Shown here: positions 18,989 through 27,858 of the stretch, one piece after another
Layout of the letters: every line of letters starts with the position of its first letter
Numbering within the stretch: position 1 is the first letter of the stretch
Assembly: GCA_002336115.1 (NCBI GenBank)
Contig: DDEN01000063.1
Location: 62,001-126,000, forward strand
Source of the DNA: Chitinophagaceae bacterium UBA1953
GTDB taxonomy: Bacteria > Bacteroidota > Bacteroidia > Chitinophagales > Chitinophagaceae
Length of the DNA stretch: 64,000 nt
Direction of reading: 5' to 3'
The notes under the pieces: model-generated
What the model was told of the DNA's origin: nothing
The model's input: the letters and a program-made list of their open reading frames with translations, nothing else
Database searches by the model: none
Position numbers and translations under genes: made by a program

Positions 18989-20254
18989 TTAAAACCGGAA
19001 CTGAAGCAAATACACCGCAATACCGGCAACAAAACCAATTAAAGCAAGCCAGCTTATTTTTTTTAAATACCACATAAAATCAATTTCTTCAATTCCCATA
19101 ACAGCAACTCCTGCTGCAGAGCCAATGATAATTGCACTGCCGCCTGTACCGGTTGTTAGTGCCAACATTTCCCAGAAAGGATGGTCGGTAGGATATGTTG
19201 CAAGATCAAACATACCCTGCGATGCTGCTACTAAAGGAACATTATCAACAAGTGCTGATAACAGCCCCAAAGCACTTGCAATTAAATAATCGTGCTTTAA
19301 TGTTTGGCTAAGCCAGATGGCCATTTCTTTTAAGTAACCAGCAGACTGCAATGCAGATACAGCAAGCAATATTCCAAGGAAAAATAATATACTTGGCGTG
19401 TCAACTTTCTGTAGTGCCTTTGCCACAGTATATTTTTCTGCAACCACCGGCTCTTTGCTTTTGTGAATTACTGTTGTAATAACCCACATTAAACCCAAGG
19501 CCAGCAACATTCCCATAAAAGGAGGCAGGTGTGTAAGCGTTTTAAATACCGGAACAAAAATCAACAGACCTACTCCCGAAAAAAGAACAATGCGCCCGTC
19601 TCTTCTTTCCTTTTCAGAACGCTTTAGTTGAGGTTTTTCTGCAATTTTTGTTCCCCAAAACCGATAAGCAACAATTGCTGCCGGAAGAGCCGCAACAATA
19701 ATACTGGGAAGTATTAACTGTTTAATAATATTAATGGCGGTTATTTGTTTTCCAATCCAGAGCATAGTGGTGGTAACATCACCCAGAGGCGACCATGCCC
19801 CACCGGCATTTGCAGCAATAACAACCATGCCTGCAAACCATAGTTTATCAGATTTTGTATTAAGCATTTTTGCAAGCAATGATGTCATTACAATTGCAGT
19901 TGTAAGATTATCAAGAAGCGCTGAAAGGAAAAAAGTAACTACTGTAACAATAATCAGCAGCTTTCCTTTGTCAGTTGCTGTAATTTTTTGAGTAATGAGA
20001 TCAAATCCGTCATGTGAGTCTATTAATTCCACTATAGTCATTGCTCCAAGAAGAAAGAAAAGAATCGATGCTATTTCACCAATATGATGCAGCAGTTCAT
20101 CTGTAGCCCCATGCGTTTCAGTTGAATAAATAAAATAAATTGTCCAGCACAAAACGCCGGTAATTAGTGCCGATGCAGCTTTATTAAGTTTAAGTGGATG
20201 CTCAAAAGCAATTGCCAGGTATCCTAGCACAAAAACAATAATAGTTAAAATCAT
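18989..20254 (-). CDS. nhaD: NhaD-type Na+/H+ antiporter
   Basis: 421 residues, about 11-12 membrane segments, member of the ArsB/NhaD superfamily. Diagnostic segments are LDNLTTAIVMTSLLAKML, VIAANAGGAWSPLGDVTTTM (conserved NhaD substrate-path region), LSALVDNVPLVAASQGMF and TGTGGSAIIIGSAAGVAVMG. It exports Na+ (or Li+) in exchange for protons at the inner membrane. It starts 3 nt after the glycosyltransferase/phosphatase stop and is followed closely by the ClC gene, so the three proteins are made together. Confidence 0.93.
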   Translation of the reverse strand: MILTIIVFVLGYLAIAFEHPLKLNKAASALITGVLCWTIYFIYSTETHGATDELLHHIGEIASILFFLLGAMTIVELIDSHDGFDLITQKITATDKGKLLIIVTVVTFFLSALLDNLTTAIVMTSLLAKMLNTKSDKLWFAGMVVIAANAGGAWSPLGDVTTTMLWIGKQITAINIIKQLILPSIIVAALPAAIVAYRFWGTKIAEKPQLKRSEKERRDGRIVLFSGVGLLIFVPVFKTLTHLPPFMGMLLALGLMWVITTVIHKSKEPVVAEKYTVAKALQKVDTPSILFFLGILLAVSALQSAGYLKEMAIWLSQTLKHDYLIASALGLLSALVDNVPLVAASQGMFDLATYPTDHPFWEMLALTTGTGGSAIIIGSAAGVAVMGIEEIDFMWYLKKISWLALIGFVAGIAVYLLQFRF

Positions 20255-20257
20255 TTA

Positions 20258-21634
20258 TTATAAAATTATCGGATGAAGTAAATTAAAGTCGGGTTCTTTT
20301 ATCACAAAGTCTGCAACAGCATCAAGTAAACTGTTTGATGAGCAAAACGAAATGCCCACGCCTGCTTTTTTTATCATACAAATATCATTTTCAGAGTCGC
20401 CTATTGCCAAAGTGTCTTCAACAGGAATATTGTATCTGTTGCAGATATGTATCAACGCATTGGTTTTACAATATTCATGATTACATAATCCCGATGAAGT
20501 ATGAGAAAGAAAAAATGAAGGAATTTTCACTTCGCCTGTAGCAATACTTTTAGAAAACTCCAATTCATTTGCCAGCGAAAAATCAAGCGAAAACCGGTTT
20601 TTTAAATGGTTGGTAATGCAATCGTAACTATCGGAAATAATTCCTGTTACAAATCCGTTTTCATGTAAAAGCTTTATTGTTTCTTCTATCCCCTTGGTTA
20701 CAGGTATTTCATCGGCAAGTTTAAGCAGATCGCTGATCGGTTTTCCTTTCAATAAACGGGCAATTTGTTTTGTTCTGATAAAAGGGTTTGTCTGAGAGGT
20801 AACAATATCAATTAATTCTTTCTGAAAATTAAACTTCTTTGCTGCAGTATGAATAAAGCTTGCCCGCAGCAGTGTATTATCCATATCAAAAATGGCAACC
20901 TTTTTAAGTTCCTTTGAGCTTTCTCTTATGGCAAAATCCATTTGCTCTCTTATCATCTGAATATGCTCAAGTGTTTCAAAATTGGTTTCGCCGAGGCTTT
21001 TTGATTTTTTCAGAATAACTGCTGCCACTTCTTTTGACATTTTACCTAACTGCTCCAGCGACTGCATCCTGTTTTCAATATGCCCAATATCAACCTCTTC
21101 AATCCTTGCTCCCATCTGGTACATATCAACAAGGATTCCAATGTCAACACCATATCCTTCTTCAAACTGAATTTTTTCAAACATCTCTTTTTTCCCTGCA
21201 ATCATTCCGCTTAATGGTTGCCAAAAAGCTGGAAAATCGGGATATAAAATGGACAGCAATGGCTTGGCAACTAATTCTGTAACCCGGCCAGCCTGACGGG
21301 AAAAATATGATTTACAAAAATCAGTATTGCCTGCAATAATTGGTTGCGCCAGTAAAGACACAACATTGTCGGGATAGGTGATAATATCTGCATCAAGAAA
21401 AACAATTATTGAATTTTTTGCGTACAGCACACCGTCCTTCATGGAAGCGCCTTTTCCAAGCTTGGTACTTGTAATAACAATTGCGCCCGCCTCTTTTGCT
21501 TTTTCAACAGTTTTATCAAGGGACTTATCATCCACCACAATTACTTCAGATACAGACGAGTCTTTCTTGGCAAGTGAAATCACTTCTGCCACTGTTTTTT
21601 CTTCGTTTAAAGCAGGAATTATTACTGAAATCAT
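20258..21634 (-). CDS. Fused GT81-like glycosyltransferase and HAD phosphatase (possible glucosylglycerate synthase)
   Basis: 458 residues, two enzymes in one chain. Residues 1-210 form a GT-A transferase: SVIIPALNEEKTV, LGKG (59-62), the metal-binding DAD (81-83), and GRVTELVAKPLL plus EEGYGVDIGILVDMYQMGA, which closely resemble glucosyl-3-phosphoglycerate synthase (GT81). Residues 245-458 form a HAD phosphatase of the SerB-like type: DMDNT (250-254), SDS (334-336), Lys390 and GDSEND (412-417). A two-step route from NDP-glucose and 3-phosphoglycerate to glucosylglycerate, an osmolyte, would fit. The start codon overlaps the DUF389 stop (ATGA). Substrate is inferred. Confidence 0.85.
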   Translation of the reverse strand: MISVIIPALNEEKTVAEVISLAKKDSSVSEVIVVDDKSLDKTVEKAKEAGAIVITSTKLGKGASMKDGVLYAKNSIIVFLDADIITYPDNVVSLLAQPIIAGNTDFCKSYFSRQAGRVTELVAKPLLSILYPDFPAFWQPLSGMIAGKKEMFEKIQFEEGYGVDIGILVDMYQMGARIEEVDIGHIENRMQSLEQLGKMSKEVAAVILKKSKSLGETNFETLEHIQMIREQMDFAIRESSKELKKVAIFDMDNTLLRASFIHTAAKKFNFQKELIDIVTSQTNPFIRTKQIARLLKGKPISDLLKLADEIPVTKGIEETIKLLHENGFVTGIISDSYDCITNHLKNRFSLDFSLANELEFSKSIATGEVKIPSFFLSHTSSGLCNHEYCKTNALIHICNRYNIPVEDTLAIGDSENDICMIKKAGVGISFCSSNSLLDAVADFVIKEPDFNLLHPIIL

Positions 21635-22944
21635 TTCTCAAAAATTAAGGTTAAACTATCGGTTTTCATCCTGAGCTTTAACCAATCGGTTATTTTGCTC
21701 TTTTCTTTCTGCGAAGGAATATCTGAAAAAGATAAAACAACAATTGTTGTTGCAACAGTTCTTTGTTTATCATCCATCTTCAACGTTGGTCCTATTGCCG
21801 CCTGTTTTAATAAGGGATATTGAACTCGTAATTCTGCAAACACCTCCTGTGCTGTTTTTTGATTATTGCTAATGCTGTCAACTGTTACCTGCAGTTTATT
21901 CAATTGTATTTCCTTGTCAGCCATTGCCTCATTGATCTGTACAAACTGGTTATTACTTTCCTTTATTTCATCGAGTGTTAAATTTGAAAACCCCTGTTTA
22001 ATTTCAAGTTCGGCTTTATCAAGATTGTAATGAAGCATTGTGTTACGCAAACGGTCTGCATCCTGTTTGCTGATTTCCTTACCGCCAAAAACGAGCAGAA
22101 TTTTTTTATTCCGTGAATCAATTTTTTTGTTAAGCAGATAATCTCCTTCAAAATGAGCTTCATTGTTTATAAACGAACCGGCGTTTTTCACAAAACGTTC
22201 CTGCTGAATAAAATCATACCCAAAATAAATACTGGGAAGTGTTGTAGCCATCACTACAAACCAGATGATACGCCTTGCAAGTTTTTCCTGCTTTTTATTC
22301 TGAAATATTTTATGTGGAAAATGAAGCAGTCTCACAATCAGTAAAGTTGAAAGCGAAATAAAAACTGTATTAATAATGTACAGGTAAAAGGCTCCAAGAA
22401 AAAACTCCATCTGCATTGTAGCTAATCCATAACCTGCGGTACACAATGGAGGCATTAAAGCAGTTGCAATTGCAACACCGGGAATAACGTTTCCTTTGTT
22501 TTTGCTTGATACTGCAATTATACCTGCAAGGCCACCGATAAAAGCAATCAGTACATCATAAATATTGGGTGATGTTCGTGCCAGCAACTCTGAATGAGCT
22601 TCGTTTAAAGGCGATAAAACAAAAAACACTGTTGATGCAGACAAGGCTACAACCGTTGCAATAACATAATTGCTTGCAGCTTTTTTCAGTAATGCCACAT
22701 CGTTCATTCCCATTGCAAGGCCAATGCCCATAATGGGGCCCATTAATGGCGAAATAAGCATTGCTCCTATAATAACGGCTGTGGAATTAACATTCAATCC
22801 TAAAGAGGCAACTAAAATGGCAAGTATAAGTATCCATAAATTTGTGCCCCTGAAAACAACACCATTTACAATATTCTGTACAACGGTTTCTATGTTTTCT
22901 TTTTCATCGCCCAGCCTGAACTTTTCAAAAAGATTCTCCATCAT
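21631..22944 (-). CDS. DUF389 membrane protein
   Basis: 437 residues. The N-terminal two thirds are membrane-embedded with the DUF389 core: TNLWILILAILVASLGLNVN, AVIIGAMLISPLMGPIMGIG, VLIAFIGGLAGIIAVSSKNK and GVAIATALMPPLCTAGYGLA. The C-terminal part is soluble (about residues 270-437) and contains a heptad-like stretch. The function of DUF389 is unknown; the first place in an operon with an osmolyte-type enzyme, an antiporter and a ClC protein suggests a role in ion or stress response. A -7-like TATATTTG lies about 30 nt upstream. Confidence 0.93.
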   Translation of the reverse strand: MMENLFEKFRLGDEKENIETVVQNIVNGVVFRGTNLWILILAILVASLGLNVNSTAVIIGAMLISPLMGPIMGIGLAMGMNDVALLKKAASNYVIATVVALSASTVFFVLSPLNEAHSELLARTSPNIYDVLIAFIGGLAGIIAVSSKNKGNVIPGVAIATALMPPLCTAGYGLATMQMEFFLGAFYLYIINTVFISLSTLLIVRLLHFPHKIFQNKKQEKLARRIIWFVVMATTLPSIYFGYDFIQQERFVKNAGSFINNEAHFEGDYLLNKKIDSRNKKILLVFGGKEISKQDADRLRNTMLHYNLDKAELEIKQGFSNLTLDEIKESNNQFVQINEAMADKEIQLNKLQVTVDSISNNQKTAQEVFAELRVQYPLLKQAAIGPTLKMDDKQRTVATTIVVLSFSDIPSQKEKSKITDWLKLRMKTDSLTLIFEK

Positions 22945-22960
22945 TTTTTAATTTTCAGGT

Positions 22961-23009
22961 GTTAACAAGAAAGACAAATATAAGGATATCTGTTTTGGCA
23001 CTTGTTAAC
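22961..23009. promoter_or_regulatory. Promoter of the ion/osmolyte operon flanked by a 9-bp inverted repeat
   Basis: GTTAACAAG (22961-22969) and CTTGTTAAC (23001-23009) are perfect inverted copies. Between them lies TATATTTG on the minus strand (22982-22975), an exact Bacteroidota -7 element, though without a TTG at 19-21 nt. Each arm contains GTTAAC, itself a palindrome. This looks like an operator pair around a promoter. Confidence 0.45.
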
Positions 23010-23024
23010 CGGCAATTATCAGGT

Positions 23025-25064
23025 TCACTTCTTCATCTCATCTAATTGCTTTTGCAAAGCAAACATTTCATCACGTAAACGTGCCGCTTCCATAAAATCT
23101 AAATCTCTTGCAGCTTTTTCCATTTTCTTTTTTGTTTGTGTAATTGCTTTTTCCATTTGAGGAATGGTTTGATACATTTCCTGGTCTTCTGCTGCAACAT
23201 TCACCAGTTCACCATCAGGCGATAGTGCATAAGGTTTACTTGTATCATATCCTTTAATATCAAGTACCGATGTTTGTTTCATCACCTGGTCAATGCTTTT
23301 GATAATTGTTTTTGGAGTAACACCATGTTCAATATTATATGCAATCTGTTTTTCTCTTCTGCGGTTGGTTTCTTCAATGGTGCGACGCATACTTTCCGTC
23401 ACCTTATCTGCATAAAAGATCACAAGTCCATTTACGTTACGTGCAGCACGACCTGCTGTTTGTGTTAAGCTTTTTTCATTACGTAAGAAACCTTCTTTAT
23501 CAGCATCAAGAATAGCAACCAATGATACTTCAGGTAAATCCAAACCTTCACGCAATAAATTCACACCAACCAATACATCAATTTCACCCAGGCGCAACTG
23601 CCGCAGAATTTCAACACGATCTAATGTATGCACTTCACTGTGAATGTATTTTGATTTAATGTTGATGCGTTGTAAATATTTATCCATCTCTTCAGCCATG
23701 CGCTTGGTTAACGTAGTGACCAATACACGATCGCCTTTCTTTACACGTTTATCAATTTCATCAAGCAAATCATCAATCTGGTTTACACTTGGACGTATCT
23801 CAATGGGCGGATCAAGCAAACCTGTTGGCCGAACAATCTGTTCAACAACAACACCACCGGTTTTTTCCAGTTCATAATCATCAGGTGTTGCACTTATGAA
23901 TACAGTTTGATTTAACAAACTTTCAAACTCATGAAAATTTAACGGACGGTTATCCAATGCACTTGGCAAACGAAAACCATAATCAACTAAAATTAATTTA
24001 CGGCTTCTGTCGCCGCCATACATACCACTTACCTGTGGAATAGTTTGATGGCTTTCATCAATCACCATTAAAAAATCTTTTGGAAAATAATCAAGCAAAC
24101 AGAATGGTCTTGTTCCCGGCTGACGACGATCAAAAAAACGAGAGTAGTTTTCAATACCGTTGCAGTAACCAAGTTCACGAATCATTTCAAGATCATATTC
24201 TGTACGCTCCTTCAAACGCTGTGCTTCAATATATTTTCCAACACTTTTAAAATACTCCACCTGTGCAGCCGATTCATCCTGAATTTCATAAATGATTTCC
24301 TGCATCATGTCTTTTGGAGCAACATATAAATTAGCAGGAAAGATGGCTGCGTTATCAACCTTACCAATTCGTTTACCTGTTTTGATTTCGAGTGTTTCTA
24401 TTTCTTCAATTTCATCACCAAAGAATGTAACACGGTAACCAAAATCAACATAGGGGAGATTGATATCAACTGTATCACCCTTTACACGAAATGTTCCTCT
24501 TGTAAAATCGCCTTGTGTGCGGTTGTATAAACTGTTAACGAGTGCATGCAAAAATCCCTGGCGTGAAAGTGTTTGTTTTTTTGTGATGCGGATGATGCCA
24601 TTTTCAAAATCGGTTGGGTTACCCATACCATAAATACAGCTTACACTTGCAACGATGATGATGTCTCTTCTTCCGCTGAGCAATTCGCTTGTTGCCTGTA
24701 AACGCAGCTTATCAAGTTCTTCGTTGATGTTTAAATCTTTTTCAATGTAGGTATCACTAACGGGCATGTATGCCTCAGGCTGATAGTAATCGTAATAGCT
24801 TACAAAATAACCAACTGCATTATCAGGAAAAAACTGTTTAAACTCACCATATAATTGCGCCACCAGTGTTTTGTTGTGCGTAAGAACCAGTGTTGGTTTC
24901 TGCACCTGCTGAATTACGTTGGCAATGGTGAATGTTTTACCACTACCGGTAACACCCAGCAATGTCTGAAACTTTTCTCCATTGAGAATTCCTTCAGTTA
25001 ATTGCTGAATGGCCTGCGGCTGATCGCCTGCGGGAGTATATGGTGAATGAAGTTGAAAAGGCAT
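23025..25064 (-). CDS. uvrB: Excinuclease ABC subunit B
   Basis: 679 residues, full length. UvrB is the damage-verifying helicase of nucleotide excision repair and is loaded by UvrA. Walker A is GVTGSGKT (37-44). The beta-hairpin region reads VSYYDYYQPEAYMP, motif II is DESHQTIPQ, and the helicase C-terminal motifs are LVTTLTKRMAEEM, LLREGLDLPEVSLVAILDAD and QTAGRAARN. The UvrC-binding UVR domain is at the end (AARDLDFMEAARLRDEMFAL). No neighbouring uvr gene. Transcribed alone, upstream of the DUF389 operon on the same strand. Confidence 0.98.
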   Translation of the reverse strand: MPFQLHSPYTPAGDQPQAIQQLTEGILNGEKFQTLLGVTGSGKTFTIANVIQQVQKPTLVLTHNKTLVAQLYGEFKQFFPDNAVGYFVSYYDYYQPEAYMPVSDTYIEKDLNINEELDKLRLQATSELLSGRRDIIIVASVSCIYGMGNPTDFENGIIRITKKQTLSRQGFLHALVNSLYNRTQGDFTRGTFRVKGDTVDINLPYVDFGYRVTFFGDEIEEIETLEIKTGKRIGKVDNAAIFPANLYVAPKDMMQEIIYEIQDESAAQVEYFKSVGKYIEAQRLKERTEYDLEMIRELGYCNGIENYSRFFDRRQPGTRPFCLLDYFPKDFLMVIDESHQTIPQVSGMYGGDRSRKLILVDYGFRLPSALDNRPLNFHEFESLLNQTVFISATPDDYELEKTGGVVVEQIVRPTGLLDPPIEIRPSVNQIDDLLDEIDKRVKKGDRVLVTTLTKRMAEEMDKYLQRINIKSKYIHSEVHTLDRVEILRQLRLGEIDVLVGVNLLREGLDLPEVSLVAILDADKEGFLRNEKSLTQTAGRAARNVNGLVIFYADKVTESMRRTIEETNRRREKQIAYNIEHGVTPKTIIKSIDQVMKQTSVLDIKGYDTSKPYALSPDGELVNVAAEDQEMYQTIPQMEKAITQTKKKMEKAARDLDFMEAARLRDEMFALQKQLDEMKK

Positions 25065-25109
25065 TGGGTAAAGTTAGATGATAAAAAAAGAAACAGGTTT
25101 CTAAAATTC

Positions 25110-25148
25110 AAAGTCCTGTAAGGATATAAAATTCTTACAGGACTTTTT
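25110..25148. terminator. Strong hairpin, first of a tandem pair
   Basis: AAAGTCCTGTAAG pairs perfectly with CTTACAGGACTTT around an 11-nt loop, with A and T runs on both sides, so it can work in either direction. Confidence 0.85.
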
Positions 25149-25152
25149 AAAC

Positions 25153-25186
25153 AAAAAATGCAGGAAGAAATCTTCCTGCATTTTTT
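25153..25186 (-). terminator. Strong hairpin ending the starch locus
   Basis: A 16-bp perfect stem (AAAAAATGCAGGAAGA and its complement) around a 2-nt centre. On the minus strand it closes with a T run 18 nt after the last gene of the starch locus. Confidence 0.9.
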
Positions 25187-25204
25187 ATATTAAACAGATA
25201 ACGA

Positions 25205-26968
25205 TTAGTTGATAGTTACTGTTTGTGTGTATTCATTTAATGTAATGATGTATGTACCGTTTAATGTTGGTGTTTTGAAGTTATCGCCACCTTCCCATTT
25301 AATTTTACGTGCAACACCTGTTGCTGTACTTCCGCCACTGTTATCTTCATAGTCGAAAGCACCCCAATCATTACCAGCAAGGAATTTAATATCCTTACCT
25401 GCAATCAGTGTAGCAGTAATTTGCCAAATTCCATTGCCCATGTATGTCATTTGAGGACTTGAACCTGGGCTCCATTCTGCCACTCCCTGAATACCATTAC
25501 CAACTAAACGCATTTCAGTAGCTGGCGACATTTCGTATTTGATTCCATCAACATTACGCCCGTCCCAGATTACACGGTAACGGCCGGCAGTTGTAATATC
25601 AGGGAAGTTAGCATCATTAACAACCATTGCACTACCGCTTGCGCCAGATGAGCCATAACTTCTGGCATTGGTAACAGAAATATCACCATTGTTCCAGTCG
25701 TTAAAATCAATCAGTTTCCAGCCACCTGTTGTAAAATCAGTAATACCAACAAATAAGTTTGTTGCTGCTGTACCTAACGCATAATTAGGAAATGCTGCCG
25801 AAGGACTCCAGCCTGCACCTGTTGCGCCACCAACAAAACCCATACGCCCTTCACGAATATCATATTTCAATGAAGTTCTGTCGATTGAAATTCTATAGAA
25901 TCCAGAAGTTGCTACAGAGAAGTTTGCTCCACCAGATGCAAGGTTTCCACCTGTTCCGCCATAGTTAACATCCCAACTGCGTCCTTGTGTTACTTTAAAT
26001 TCTGCACCGGCCGGCAACCAGATATATATGTAATAAAGTTTATTCAACGCAGCAGGCCGAAGATCCCTGATAAATTCAGGAGCATTTGATGGACTCCAGT
26101 CTGTTCCGTTTCCCGTTGCTGCCTGGTAACTACCCGGCAAGTAGAAACGTAGCAAAGGAATATAAGTAGCAATTGTTACTGATACGGTATTTGAGTAAGA
26201 AGTAGCACCTTGTGCAGTAACAGATTTAACACGAAAATCGAGTTTACCTGTTTCACCTCCGGCAATTCCTTCCGTTAGTGCAAAATCATTCATTTCGCCC
26301 TCTGTAAATGTTTTTTCATAAAGAGAGGCACCGATTGTAACACTTTGAGGAGAAGCGAAGTTTTTACCTGTTGAATCGTATTGCAGCGTATAAGTAACCA
26401 CACCACTGTAACCATTAAATGCAGCAGTCCAGCTAAACTTGTTGGAAGCATTACTCATTGTATTCAATGTTCCGCTTACTGAAGTTTTCTGTGTAGTTAG
26501 TACCGAAGGATCGCTATAAGGAGTAACCCTGATTTTTACAATATTTGATTTGTATTGCTCATTATTATTTGCATAAGAAGAAGTAATACGGAAATCAAGA
26601 TCAACAGGAGTACCCAAGGCAAACCCATAATTCAACAACATATTGTTGATTTCTTTTCCTGTAAAGGATTTCGTTTTACTGCCAGTTTGAATAACTGTAT
26701 TTGGATTTGTAAAATTCTTTGAGCTTGAATCAAGTTCAAGAATGTATTTGTAGGTGGTTGAATCTGATGCATAGTCAGGGCTTGTCCAGTTCAACGTTAG
26801 TTTAACTGTATTAGAGTCTGCCGCTGTCATTGTAACAGTAGTAGTGGAAGCCGACAGCGTTACTGCGCTTCCGTTTTTGAAGTAAGTTAATTCGGGAGCC
26901 TTTTCACATGCTGTAAAAGCGAAAACTAAAAGCAATGCGAAAACCCCGTATTTATTAAATAGTTTCAT
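25205..26968 (-). CDS. SusE/SusF-like starch-binding lipoprotein
   Basis: 587-residue lipoprotein (Cys in LLLVFAFTACEKAPELTYFK). Two SusE N-terminal-type Ig/fibronectin-like repeats are visible (LTLNWTSPDYASDSTTYKYI and the related FSWTAAFNGYSGVVTYTLQY). They are followed by two or three SusF/SusE-type carbohydrate-binding repeats (KLYYIYIWLPAGAEFKVTQG, ATNLFVGITDFTTGGWKLID, MRLVGNGIQGVAEWSPGSSP). In the Sus paradigm such proteins sit on the cell surface and hold starch. Last gene of the locus, followed by a strong terminator. Confidence 0.88.
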   Translation of the reverse strand: MKLFNKYGVFALLLVFAFTACEKAPELTYFKNGSAVTLSASTTTVTMTAADSNTVKLTLNWTSPDYASDSTTYKYILELDSSSKNFTNPNTVIQTGSKTKSFTGKEINNMLLNYGFALGTPVDLDFRITSSYANNNEQYKSNIVKIRVTPYSDPSVLTTQKTSVSGTLNTMSNASNKFSWTAAFNGYSGVVTYTLQYDSTGKNFASPQSVTIGASLYEKTFTEGEMNDFALTEGIAGGETGKLDFRVKSVTAQGATSYSNTVSVTIATYIPLLRFYLPGSYQAATGNGTDWSPSNAPEFIRDLRPAALNKLYYIYIWLPAGAEFKVTQGRSWDVNYGGTGGNLASGGANFSVATSGFYRISIDRTSLKYDIREGRMGFVGGATGAGWSPSAAFPNYALGTAATNLFVGITDFTTGGWKLIDFNDWNNGDISVTNARSYGSSGASGSAMVVNDANFPDITTAGRYRVIWDGRNVDGIKYEMSPATEMRLVGNGIQGVAEWSPGSSPQMTYMGNGIWQITATLIAGKDIKFLAGNDWGAFDYEDNSGGSTATGVARKIKWEGGDNFKTPTLNGTYIITLNEYTQTVTIN

Positions 26969-26979
26969 GTTCGTTTGTT

Positions 26980-27843
26980 TTAGAGTTTTACAGCACTGTA
27001 TGTGCCCAACTGGAAGTTTACAGTGATTTTATAAGTGCCTGCTGAAGGAGGCCCGGGAAACTGCGGGTCGGAATCTTTCTTTTCAAAATTGCCATTATCC
27101 CATGTTCCGGTAGTCATGTGGTATTGAGTACCCCAGTCTCCGTTAATCTGAATTAATTTATACCCTCCGCCTCCAGGTAATGCGATTGTAATTTCATACA
27201 AAGTCTTTGAAATCTTAGTAAACTGCTGCGAAGTTATATACGATCCTGTTAATGGATTTAACCATCCAGCAGGTGTAGCATCTCCTGTCATCCATAAATT
27301 GCCATCAGTATAATTATTCGCAGAAGTACCTGGAGCTTCAACTTTTGGAGGAGGTGTAAAAGGACTTGCTGTAAAAGTTATAACATTCGAGATTAATGGC
27401 ACAGCTTTACTATCGCCAATGCTCGCAGTAATTCTTGCCTGAAACGTATAGCTTCTTCTGGGATCAATCTGTAGCAGCATTGTGTTACCCATGATGTTAT
27501 TAAGTTCAGCAACTGTATATGTTTTTGACAAATCCTTTGCGAAAATTGTTTCAAACTTTTTACCACTACTGAAATTTCCTCCAAGAGTGTCAATTTCAAA
27601 TAAATAATTAACATCCTGAGAACTTATTCCGGTTGACAATTTATAATCCGGATTGGTCCATTTTAATGTAATTGCAGTATTTGTTTCCAATCCCGGCTGC
27701 AGGTTAACCGCTGTTGTTGAAGCTGTAAGAACAGGATTGGTGCCTCCTTCAAAAATCACTCTGTTTTCAACTTTTTTACAGGCAAAAAACAAAGTAATTG
27801 CCGCTAAAAGTGAAATAGTATTTATATAAAATTTCATATTCAT
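26980..27843 (-). CDS. SusE-like lipoprotein, shorter paralogue
   Basis: 287 residues, lipoprotein signal with Cys in LLAAITLFFACKKVENR. The N-terminal domain matches that of the following gene (LTASTTAVNLQPGLETNTAI, then ITLKWTNPDY). A Pro-rich linker (FTPPPKVEAPG) joins it to one C-terminal binding-like repeat (DGNLWMTGDATPAGWLNP, GGGGYKLIQINGDWGTQYHM). It lies 15 nt after susD and 11 nt before the longer SusE/F-like gene. A role in surface glucan binding is inferred from position and fold. Confidence 0.85.
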   Translation of the reverse strand: MNMKFYINTISLLAAITLFFACKKVENRVIFEGGTNPVLTASTTAVNLQPGLETNTAITLKWTNPDYKLSTGISSQDVNYLFEIDTLGGNFSSGKKFETIFAKDLSKTYTVAELNNIMGNTMLLQIDPRRSYTFQARITASIGDSKAVPLISNVITFTASPFTPPPKVEAPGTSANNYTDGNLWMTGDATPAGWLNPLTGSYITSQQFTKISKTLYEITIALPGGGGYKLIQINGDWGTQYHMTTGTWDNGNFEKKDSDPQFPGPPSAGTYKITVNFQLGTYSAVKL

Positions 27844-27858
27844 AAATTTTATGGTTGA

